13,130 nt of DNA from contig PAGZ01000010.1 of the NCBI GenBank assembly GCA_002704625.1, positions 1 to 13,130 of the forward strand. Reading direction: 5' to 3'. A model generated the notes under the pieces. The model made no database searches. It worked only from the letters and a program-made list of their open reading frames with translations, and was not told the DNA's origin. Below, piece by piece: positions 1 to 4,810 of this stretch (the first letter of the stretch is position 1; each line of letters opens with the position of its first letter). The translations under genes and the position numbers were made by a program. The stretch comes from Candidatus Pelagibacter sp. GTDB taxonomy: Bacteria > Pseudomonadota > Alphaproteobacteria > Pelagibacterales > Pelagibacteraceae.

Positions 1-337
1 ATGGTCCAAGCATATAATGAACGCCGTCTTGTTTAATTAGTCTTTCAGCTAACTGAGCAGCTCTTTTAGGATTTGATTCATCATCGTAATAAATGATTTC
101 AAATTTATAACTTTTTCCTCCAACTTTTACGCCACCCATTTTGTTAATTCTATCAACAGCCATGTTATAGCCGTTTTGAGTGTGTACTCCATTAGAAGAG
201 TATTTTCCTGTAAGAGATATCGCAGAACCTAACACGATCATACCATCTTCAACTTTTGCGAAAGAAGAAGTGATACTTGCTAATGCTAGAGTAATAGCTG
301 AAATAAATGTAATAAATAGTTTTACTATTTTATTCAT
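1..337 (-). CDS. Periplasmic substrate-binding protein of a branched-chain amino acid-type ABC transporter (5' part, cut by window edge)
   Basis: An open frame runs on the minus strand from an ATG at 337 to the left edge without a stop, giving the first 112 residues. Residues 1-27 form a signal peptide (basic MNKIVK, then a hydrophobic core, ending TSSFA before KVEDG), so the product is exported to the periplasm. The mature start reads as a Peripla_BP_6/LivK-type domain: MIVLGSAISLTGKYSSNG, then NGYNMAVDRINKMGG, then IIYYDDESNPKRAAQLAERLI, the usual order in Leu/Ile/Val-family binding proteins. Such proteins capture amino acids, amides or related small molecules for an ABC importer, and the ligand cannot be told from this fragment. 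The start is supported by a strong Shine-Dalgarno sequence. The gene lies downstream of the LysE-type exporter on the same strand, across an 82-nt gap. Family confidence is high; the ligand is unknown. Confidence 0.88.
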   Translation of the reverse strand, partial: MNKIVKLFITFISAITLALASITSSFAKVEDGMIVLGSAISLTGKYSSNGVHTQNGYNMAVDRINKMGGVKVGGKSYKFEIIYYDDESNPKRAAQLAERLIKQDGVHYMLGP

Positions 338-340
338 TAT

Positions 341-349
341 TTCCTCCTT
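341..349 (-). promoter_or_regulatory. Strong Shine-Dalgarno site of the binding-protein gene
   Basis: On the minus strand the sequence AAAGGAGG lies just upstream of the ATG at 337. It is a near-perfect anti-16S match and fixes that start codon. Most genes in this window lack such a site, so this one suggests high translation, as expected for an abundant periplasmic binding protein. Confidence 0.75.
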
Positions 350-350
350 T

Positions 351-366
351 AATTAATTAATTAATT
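351..366. repeat. (AATT)x4 tetranucleotide repeat
   Basis: Four perfect tandem AATT copies sit directly upstream of the Shine-Dalgarno site of the binding-protein gene, inside its probable 5' leader. The tract is self-complementary and AT-only. It may keep the leader unstructured or simply reflect base composition. No function is asserted. Confidence 0.6.
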
Positions 367-385
367 TAAATTATTAAAACAATTT

Positions 386-401
386 TTGTCTTTTTAGACA
401 A
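386..401 (-). terminator. Weak hairpin between the LysE-type gene and the binding-protein gene
   Basis: A 6-bp inverted repeat (TTGTCT, 4-nt loop, AGACAA) lies 19 nt past the stop of the LysE-type gene. Read on the minus strand it is followed by AAATTGTTTT, a poor U-tract. It could be a weak terminator or an attenuating hairpin ahead of the binding-protein gene. The short stem and interrupted T-run keep confidence low. Confidence 0.3.
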
Positions 402-419
402 CATGTTAAAATGAAAAAA

Positions 420-1028
420 TTAAGTTCTGATCGCAACAAATATCGCAATGATAATTAATACACACGCTGAGATTGTATTTAATAACCTTGGATTACCTTT
501 AAGCCATATCGCAATTTTTCTAGCTGCAAGTCCATACATCATTAAACTTAAAAAATCTAAAGACATCCAAGTAATAATTAAAATTAAGAATTGAGAGATT
601 ACATTTCCATCAAAATTAATGAACGTTATAAATATTGTACCAAAAAAAACTAAAGCTTTGGGGCTGAGTCCTGCAACTAAAAATCCATCCCTATACATTG
701 CAAAATTACTTTTGGTTGGTTTTGTGTTTTTATCTGCTTGTTTTATTTTTAAGGAAAAAGTTTCGTAAGCAAGATACAAAATGTATGAAATTCCAGCCCA
801 TTTGAAATAAACATAAATATCAGGATTGTCTATTAGTAAACTACCTATAACAAAAGTAGTTAATGATGCTTGAACAAAATTTGCAGATATATCGCCAAGA
901 GCTGTCCATACAGATTTTTTTAAACCATAATTAATTGTATTTGTGACAATAATAACTCTGGGAGGTCCTGGTGTGATAAAATAAAACAGTAACAGCTGAA
1001 TATAAATAAAGTAGTTTTCAGGAAACAT
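420..1028 (-). CDS. LysE/RhtB-family amino-acid exporter
   Basis: The 202-residue hydrophobic protein has the LysE/RhtB (translocator) layout: an N-terminal membrane helix running into TPGPP at residues 19-23, then a NYGLKKSVWTALGD stretch (the conserved glycine-rich segment after helix 1), then about five further hydrophobic segments with a charged loop near residues 95-110. The family exports amino acids and similar small metabolites across the inner membrane by proton exchange; the substrate is not predictable. Most members have PGPN where this has PGPP, a common enough variant. The length matches the family (about 200-210 residues). The start puts the TPG motif where it normally lies. Only 21 nt separate this ATG from the divergent DUF2805 gene, and no Shine-Dalgarno is visible, so the promoter must sit in or against that gene's start. 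Confidence 0.85.
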   Translation of the reverse strand: MFPENYFIYIQLLLFYFITPGPPRVIIVTNTINYGLKKSVWTALGDISANFVQASLTTFVIGSLLIDNPDIYVYFKWAGISYILYLAYETFSLKIKQADKNTKPTKSNFAMYRDGFLVAGLSPKALVFFGTIFITFINFDGNVISQFLILIITWMSLDFLSLMMYGLAARKIAIWLKGNPRLLNTISACVLIIIAIFVAIRT

Positions 1029-1049
1029 AAAAAGACTATATATTTTTTG

Positions 1050-1346
1050 ATGAAGAAGAGAAGCTTAATTCCAGAAACGAGAGTTAAAAATCCTGAACCA
1101 AAAAAATATAATGATGATTGGATTATTTGGGCAGCATGGGCTGATCGTATAACTTTTGAAGAAATAGAAAAAAAAACGGGAAAAAATGAGTCTCAAGTAA
1201 TTAAAATAATGAGAAGAAACCTTAAACCTGGATCTTTCAAATTATGGAGAAAAAGAGTTCACAACACTAGCATTAAACATAGAAAAAAATTCAAACTCTC
1301 TAGAAAAAAAATGAGAGAAAAAATTAGAATAAGTGATATATATTAA
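1050..1346 (+). CDS. DUF2805 / TIGR03643 family protein
   Basis: The small basic protein (98 residues from the ATG at 1050; an in-frame TTG at 1047 is a less likely start) matches the pattern I recall for the TIGR03643/DUF2805 family: DDWIIWAAWADRITFEEIEKKTG, then SQVIKIMRRNLKPGSFKLWRKRV. The segment after the tryptophans resembles a helix-turn-helix (FEEIEKKTGKNESQVIKIMRRNL), and the C-terminal third is almost wholly Lys/Arg. Nucleic-acid binding is plausible but is inference, as the family has no established function. There is no signal peptide or membrane segment. The ATG is preceded by an AT-rich element (TATATATTTTTTG) but no Shine-Dalgarno, so the transcript may be leaderless. Its stop is 2 nt from the grxC start, so the two are very probably co-transcribed. 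Confidence 0.8.
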   Translation: MKKRSLIPETRVKNPEPKKYNDDWIIWAAWADRITFEEIEKKTGKNESQVIKIMRRNLKPGSFKLWRKRVHNTSIKHRKKFKLSRKKMREKIRISDIY

Positions 1347-1348
1347 TT

Positions 1349-1603
1349 ATGAAAAAAGTTGTGATGTATACTGGTAATCCCTGCCCATATTGTGTGTATG
1401 CAAGGGCATTGCTTGATTCAAAAAAAGTTCCCTACCAAGAAATAAATGTTTGGGAAGATGAAAGTAAAAGAGCAGAAATGTTAAAAAAAAGCGGAGGAAG
1501 AACCTCTGTACCTCAAATTTTTATAGGTGATCACCATGTGGGTGGAAATGACGAATTACAAGCCGCAAACAAAAGTGGTGAATTAGATAAACTGCTAGCC
1601 TAA
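1349..1603 (+). CDS. grxC: Glutaredoxin 3 (dithiol class)
   Basis: This 84-residue thioredoxin-fold protein has the dithiol glutaredoxin active site CPYC (Cys12, Cys15), the cis-proline motif TSVP (residues 52-55) and the glutathione-binding GG-x-DEL segment (GGNDEL, 65-70). It reduces protein disulfides and glutathione mixed disulfides in the cytoplasm using glutathione, and can supply electrons to reductases such as ribonucleotide reductase or Msr enzymes. The length is typical for GrxC (82-88). It follows the DUF2805 gene by 2 nt. The end of the gene overlaps the end of the convergent ccdA gene by 9 nt. Together with msrB and ccdA it makes a local group of thiol-redox genes, although those two are on the other strand. 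Confidence 0.95.
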   Translation: MKKVVMYTGNPCPYCVYARALLDSKKVPYQEINVWEDESKRAEMLKKSGGRTSVPQIFIGDHHVGGNDELQAANKSGELDKLLA

Positions 1604-2308
1604 ATTTCCTAAGAAAGGTAAATACTCAAGTATAAAAAAACCAAGAGTTTGTAATTGATTTGTAAGAATTAAAATTCCAGTAATTAATAAAATAATTCCT
1701 CCAGCTATTGAAACTATACGAATATTTTTTCTAAAATTTTTAGAAAATGCTAAAAACTTTGAAATTCCATATCCTGAAAGAACAAAAGGTATAGCCAAAC
1801 CCAATGAGTAAAAGCTTAGCAGCAAAACTCCTTTACCAATACTGCTTTCTACTGCAGCTAAAGTTAGAATTGAGCCCAATACAGGGCCTATACATGGTGT
1901 CCAGCCAAAGCCAAATGCAGAGCCAACAACAACTGGAAAAAATAAATTATTAGAGTAATTTTTAGTTTGAAATCTTTTTTCTCTATTCATAAAATTAAGA
2001 TTTAAAATTCCAATCAACTGTAAAGAAAAAATAATTATAATAATTCCAGCTATAATTCTTAGTGTATATGAATATTCTAATAATAAATTTCCAATTAAGG
2101 AAGCGGTAGCGCCAAAACCAATAAAAACTAATGAGAAGCCTACGGTAAATAGGATAGTTTTTAAAACAATCTTTTTTTGTTTTTCGATAATATCTCCAAG
2201 ACTCTCGCCTGAAATATATGAAATATAACCGGGTATCAAAGGTAGAACACATGGTGAGAGGAAACTGATCAAACCAGCTCCGAATGCAATTGCTAAATTT
2301 AAAATCAT
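1595..2308 (-). CDS. ccdA: CcdA/DsbD-like membrane thiol-disulfide carrier
   Basis: This 237-residue integral membrane protein with about six hydrophobic helices belongs to the short CcdA branch of the DsbD transmembrane family. Both redox cysteines are present: Cys20 in SPCVLPLIPGY (helix 1) and Cys139 in GWTPCIGPVLGS (helix 4). Such proteins carry reducing equivalents from cytoplasmic thioredoxin across the inner membrane to periplasmic thiol proteins, classically for cytochrome c maturation. There are no attached periplasmic or thioredoxin domains as in full DsbD. The ATG overlaps the msrB stop (ATGA), so translation is coupled and msrB is the upstream gene. The 3' end overlaps convergent grxC. 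The pairing with msrB suggests a role in delivering reductant during oxidative repair, but a role in cytochrome c assembly remains equally possible. Confidence 0.9.
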   Translation of the reverse strand: MILNLAIAFGAGLISFLSPCVLPLIPGYISYISGESLGDIIEKQKKIVLKTILFTVGFSLVFIGFGATASLIGNLLLEYSYTLRIIAGIIIIIFSLQLIGILNLNFMNREKRFQTKNYSNNLFFPVVVGSAFGFGWTPCIGPVLGSILTLAAVESSIGKGVLLLSFYSLGLAIPFVLSGYGISKFLAFSKNFRKNIRIVSIAGGIILLITGILILTNQLQTLGFFILEYLPFLGNLG

Positions 2309-2676
2309 TCTTTTGGTTTAAAGACTAAACAGAGGCCATTGTTACAAAATCTTTTTCCTGTTGGTTTGGGTCCGTCTTCGAATATGTGGCCATGATGGCC
2401 GCCACATTTTTTACAATGATACTCTGTTCTAGCGTAACCAATAAGCATATCTGTTTTAGTATCAAAAACATTAGGCAAAGATGAGAAAAAAGATGGCCAT
2501 CCAGAACCGCTTTCGTATTTCATTGATGAACTAAAAAGTTTAGTTCCACATCCTGCACAAAGATAATCTCCCTCTCTTTTTTCCTGATTTAAAGGGCTTG
2601 AACCCGCAGGTTCTGTACCCTCTTCTCTCAGTATGTAATTTTGCTCAGTAGTTAAGTTTTTATTCCACTTATTCAT
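2305..2676 (-). CDS. msrB: Peptide-methionine (R)-S-oxide reductase
   Basis: The 123-residue MsrB (SelR) domain reduces methionine-R-sulfoxide in proteins back to methionine. Seen directly: two zinc-binding CxxC pairs (Cys40/43 in CAGCG, Cys88/91 in CKKCGG), the SGSGWPSF substrate-pocket motif (57-63), HHGHIF (94-99, with the catalytic His), and the nucleophile Cys111 in KRFCNNG. The only other non-zinc cysteine is Cys116, five residues later, so recycling must use this residue, an outside thiol or glutaredoxin/thioredoxin directly. There is no signal peptide, so it acts in the cytoplasm. It is the first gene of a pair with ccdA (ATGA overlap). A TATAAAAT tract about 10 nt upstream of the ATG is a possible -10 element. 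It is divergent from the SAM-regulated metY, so two methionine-related genes share one intergenic region. Confidence 0.95.
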   Translation of the reverse strand: MNKWNKNLTTEQNYILREEGTEPAGSSPLNQEKREGDYLCAGCGTKLFSSSMKYESGSGWPSFFSSLPNVFDTKTDMLIGYARTEYHCKKCGGHHGHIFEDGPKPTGKRFCNNGLCLVFKPKE

Positions 2677-2727
2677 TAATCTTATTTTATATCATTTTTA
2701 ACGACTTAAAAATGAAGCAAATTGGTA

Positions 2728-2757
2728 TTGACTTCTTTGTAATAAATCTAATATAAT
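2728..2757 (+). promoter_or_regulatory. Sigma-70 promoter of metY
   Basis: The -35 box TTGACT (2728-2733) and the perfect -10 box TATAAT (2752-2757) are separated by 18 nt. Transcription would start near 2764, only a few nucleotides before the first stem of the SAM-II aptamer, which is what a leader built around that riboswitch needs. This is the best promoter match in the window. Confidence 0.8.
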
Positions 2758-2764
2758 TCTTAAA

Positions 2765-2813
2765 TAGCGCTGATTTAAAACAAATTGCGAGCGCTTTATA
2801 AAATCCGCTAAAG
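2765..2813 (+). promoter_or_regulatory. SAM-II riboswitch aptamer
   Basis: The sequence follows the SAM-II consensus closely. Stem P1 is formed by AGCGCT (2766-2771) with AGCGCT (2790-2795). It is followed by the conserved TGATTTAA loop (2771-2778), TTGCGAGCGC (2785-2794), the TATAAAA stretch (2797-2803) and GCTAAAG (2807-2813), the 3' pseudoknot strand. SAM-II is an H-type pseudoknot that binds S-adenosylmethionine and is common ahead of methionine genes in Alphaproteobacteria. Here the 3' strand CTAAAG is also the left arm of an antiterminator, so ligand binding should free the downstream terminator. A methionine biosynthesis gene follows directly. Confidence 0.9.
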
Positions 2814-2842
2814 CGTTAAATCTTTCGAGACCATCGCTTTAG
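2806..2842 (+). promoter_or_regulatory. Antiterminator helix overlapping the SAM-II 3' strand
   Basis: CTAAAGCG (2808-2815) is an exact reverse complement of CGCTTTAG (2835-2842), giving an 8-bp helix that could gain a G-U pair. Its left arm is the SAM-II pseudoknot strand and its right arm covers part of the left arm and the loop of the terminator. It therefore cannot coexist with either ligand-bound SAM-II or the terminator, the logic of a transcriptional off-switch. Confidence 0.8.
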
Positions 2843-2858
2843 TCGGTGGTTTTTTTTT
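2830..2858 (+). terminator. Intrinsic terminator controlled by SAM-II
   Basis: The stem ACCATCG (2830-2836) pairs with CGGTGGT (2844-2850), seven pairs including one G-T wobble, with a 7-nt loop. It is followed immediately by a run of eight T (2851-2858). It lies inside the metY leader, before the coding region, so it is an attenuator. SAM binding to SAM-II should favour it and abort transcription before metY. Confidence 0.88.
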
Positions 2859-2879
2859 GAATTTAATCAAATTAAAACT

Positions 2880-2934
2880 GGGCATTTGAACTGTATTGTG
2901 CGCCCGACACTTTGTCGAAGCACTAAAAAAGGAG
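2880..2934 (+). promoter_or_regulatory. SAM-V riboswitch (second SAM aptamer, translational)
   Basis: This is a second H-type pseudoknot related to the SAM-II core. P1 pairs GGGC (2880-2883) with GCCC (2902-2905). The loop holds ATTTGAACTGTATTGTGC. A small hairpin, CGAC (2905-2908) with GTCG (2914-2917), is inserted. The pseudoknot pairs GTGC (2898-2901) with GCAC (2920-2923), followed by TAAAAAAGGAG, which includes the metY Shine-Dalgarno. SAM-V was described from 'Candidatus Pelagibacter ubique' and marine metagenomes, with a core resembling SAM-II, and the location before metY fits. Because the ribosome-binding site forms the 3' edge of the aptamer, ligand binding should block translation initiation. 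The class assignment is from recalled consensus, not a covariance search. Confidence 0.82.
2929..2934 (+). promoter_or_regulatory. metY Shine-Dalgarno site
   Basis: AAGGAG lies 7 nt before the ATG at 2942, ideal spacing. It overlaps the 3' end of the SAM-V aptamer, which is the probable means of translational control. Few other genes in the window have a recognisable Shine-Dalgarno sequence. Confidence 0.8.
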
Positions 2935-2941
2935 AAAAAAA

Positions 2942-4237
2942 ATGGCTGATAAAATAAAAAACCCCGAGACGATAGGTCTTCATGGTGGTGAATATAGAAG
3001 CGATCCAACAACTACTGCTGTGGCTGTTCCAATTTATCAAACGACTTCTTACCAATTTAAGGATGCTAAAACAGCTGCAAACTTATTTGGTTTAAAAGAG
3101 TTTGGTAATATCTATACAAGAATTAACAATCCAACTTGCGACATACTAGAAAAAAGAGTTGCTGCTTTAGAAGGTGGGCTAGCTGCAGTAGCTGTAGGAT
3201 CCGGACAAGCTGCTTCTGCATTCTGCGTACAAAATGTTTGTCAAGCGGGAGATAATATAGTTTCTTCAACTGACCTTTATGGGGGAACAGTAAATTTATT
3301 TAAAAATACTTTAAGTATGCAAGGTATTGAAGTTAGATTTGCTGATCCAAAAGATCCCAAGAACTTTGAAAAACTAACAGATGATAAGACAAGAGCTTAT
3401 TATGGAGAGTCTTGTCCCAATCCATATCTTAGAGTCTTTCCAATAAAAGAAGTTGCTGACATTGGAAAAAAACATGGGATACCTTTAATAATCGACAATA
3501 CTGCTGCTCCAGTAATTTGTAGACCATTAGAACATGGCGCTGCTATAGTTATGCATTCTCTGACAAAATATATCGGAGGGCACGGTACATCAATCGGAGG
3601 AATAATTGTTGATGGTGGAAACTTTGATTGGGTAAGGAACGCCAAGAGACAACCTTTGTTTAACACTCCTGATCCAAGTTATAATGGTGCAATTTGGGGA
3701 AGAGATGTTCCTAAGATGACAGGTGCAAATGTTGCTTTTGCTGTAAGAGCTCGAGTTGTTCTGTTGAGAGATCTCGGTGCTCCATTATCCCCATTCAACG
3801 CCTTTCAAATAATTCAGGGTTTAGAAACTGTTGCATTAAGAATGAAACAACACTGCGCAAACGCAGAGAAAGTTGTAAAATTCTTAGAGACCCAGAAGAA
3901 AGTAAAGAATGTTATCTATCCTACAAACCATCAAGGAGAAATTAGAGACAGAGCTAAGAGATATATGAAGGGTGGCTATGGATCTTTAGTTGGAATGGAT
4001 TTAGGAAGTAAAGAGTTAGGGGCCAAATTTATTGACAACTTAAAACTTCTTTATCACGTAGCTAATATCGGTGATGCTAGAAGTTTAGCAATACATCCTG
4101 CATCTACAACTCATAGTCAATTAAATGAGAAACAGTTGGCAGAAGCTGGTGTAACGCCCGGTTATGTAAGGCTTTCTATTGGAATAGAACATCCAGACGA
4201 TATTATATCTGATATCAAACAAGCTTTAGCTGCGTAA
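2942..4237 (+). CDS. metY: O-acetylhomoserine sulfhydrylase (O-acetylhomoserine aminocarboxypropyltransferase)
   Basis: The 431-residue PLP enzyme of the Cys/Met-metabolism family joins O-acetylhomoserine with sulfide (or methanethiol) to give homocysteine (or methionine) in the cytoplasm. Seen in order: the N-terminal TIGLHGGE and VPIYQTTSYQF, YTRINNPT (58-65, phosphate and neighbouring-subunit contacts), the GSGQAA segment (86-91), DNTAAP (185-190), the PLP lysine Lys209 in HSLTKYIGGHGTSIGG, and the C-terminal ANIGDARSLAIHPASTTHSQL and TPGYVRLSIGIEHPDD. Length and motifs match MetY rather than cystathionine gamma-synthase (about 380-400 residues). One local oddity is ESCPNP where relatives usually have an ES/ETxGNP-type motif. 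The gene is monocistronic or first in its unit, behind a tandem SAM-II/SAM-V leader, and a strong hairpin follows the stop codon. SAR11 depends on reduced sulfur, so use of methanethiol from DMSP is a reasonable inference. Confidence 0.95.
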   Translation: MADKIKNPETIGLHGGEYRSDPTTTAVAVPIYQTTSYQFKDAKTAANLFGLKEFGNIYTRINNPTCDILEKRVAALEGGLAAVAVGSGQAASAFCVQNVCQAGDNIVSSTDLYGGTVNLFKNTLSMQGIEVRFADPKDPKNFEKLTDDKTRAYYGESCPNPYLRVFPIKEVADIGKKHGIPLIIDNTAAPVICRPLEHGAAIVMHSLTKYIGGHGTSIGGIIVDGGNFDWVRNAKRQPLFNTPDPSYNGAIWGRDVPKMTGANVAFAVRARVVLLRDLGAPLSPFNAFQIIQGLETVALRMKQHCANAEKVVKFLETQKKVKNVIYPTNHQGEIRDRAKRYMKGGYGSLVGMDLGSKELGAKFIDNLKLLYHVANIGDARSLAIHPASTTHSQLNEKQLAEAGVTPGYVRLSIGIEHPDDIISDIKQALAA

Positions 4238-4249
4238 ATAATTTTTTTG

Positions 4250-4282
4250 TTGATACGTCAAGTAGTCTACTTGACGTATCAA
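4250..4282. terminator. Perfect 15-bp hairpin downstream of metY (terminator or dyad site)
   Basis: The arm TTGATACGTCAAGTA (4250-4264) is an exact reverse complement of 4268-4282, with a 3-nt loop. It starts 12 nt after the metY stop and is the strongest hairpin in the window. It has no T-run after it on either strand (a T7 tract, 4242-4248, precedes it), so it is not a classical intrinsic terminator; it could stabilise the metY mRNA 3' end. Each arm also contains TTGA-N4-TCAA, a dyad of its own, so a protein-binding site for regulating the downstream genes is possible. Confidence 0.55.
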
Positions 4283-4304
4283 TAGTTTAAATTAAAAATG
4301 TTTA

Positions 4305-4769
4305 ATGTCTAAAATATTTAAGTTTTCTATTATATTTTTTTTAACAAACATAAGTTTTGCTTCATCAGAAATAATAAAACCAAATATTAATATAAAACCT
4401 GCTCAAGTAATTAAAATACAGTTAGAGGGTCTAAAGAAAAATGACATTCCTAGAAGAGATCGAGGTATAGAGCAAACCTGGGAATTTGCTCACCCGAATA
4501 ACCAAAGATTTACTGGTCCGCTCAGTAGATTTAAAGAAATGATTAAAGGAGATTCTTATAACATGCTTATAAATCATCTCGGTCATGAAATTAAAGAAAC
4601 ATATAATGATGATAAGAAAGCAGTATATGAAGTGACTATTTTAGATTTAAATAAGAAATACTTCAAATTTAGATGGCAAGTGGAAAAGTTTTTAGATAAA
4701 GGGCCTTTGAAAAATTGTTGGCTTACTACAGTAGTTTCGCAGCCAATTCCTTTGGGATCATCGACTTAA
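4305..4769 (+). CDS. Exported DUF4864-family protein
   Basis: The 154-residue protein begins with a signal peptide (MSKIFKF, hydrophobic IIFFLTNI, then SFA before SSEIIK), so the mature part is probably periplasmic. The rest resembles the DUF4864 family: an IKIQLEGLKKNDIPRRDRGIEQTWEFAHPNN segment in which a helix with paired basic/acidic residues leads to the W-E-F-A motif, then TGPLSRFKEMI and YNMLINHLGHEI, and a beta-rich C-terminus with KYFKFRWQVEKF. This family has no known function; the fold looks like a small NTF2/cystatin-like domain, which is only my impression. It lies between metY and soxB, 67 nt from the former and 41 nt from the latter on the same strand. No Shine-Dalgarno precedes the ATG at 4305, and another ATG just upstream (4298) is out of frame and stops at once. 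Confidence 0.75.
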   Translation: MSKIFKFSIIFFLTNISFASSEIIKPNINIKPAQVIKIQLEGLKKNDIPRRDRGIEQTWEFAHPNNQRFTGPLSRFKEMIKGDSYNMLINHLGHEIKETYNDDKKAVYEVTILDLNKKYFKFRWQVEKFLDKGPLKNCWLTTVVSQPIPLGSST

Positions 4770-4810
4770 ATTTAGTAGATGAAATCATATTTTTTTGCTA
4801 ATTTTGAGTT

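Noticed and set aside
1047..1049. TTG start for the DUF2805 gene
   Set aside because: An ATG follows in the very next codon and the extra residue adds nothing to the family match.
1995..2252. 85-codon minus-strand ORF inside ccdA
   Set aside because: It is an alternate frame of the clear ccdA coding sequence; its Tyr/Phe/Arg-rich translation is typical of a frame shadow.
2808..3055. Two minus-strand ORFs (about 62-67 codons) across the metY leader
   Set aside because: They are antisense to a recognised riboswitch/terminator leader and to the start of metY, have low-complexity composition and no family resemblance.
4770..4810. Riboswitch or terminator ahead of soxB
   Set aside because: The 41 nt are AT-rich without a convincing stem or a conserved aptamer motif; in particular no glycine riboswitch pattern is present.
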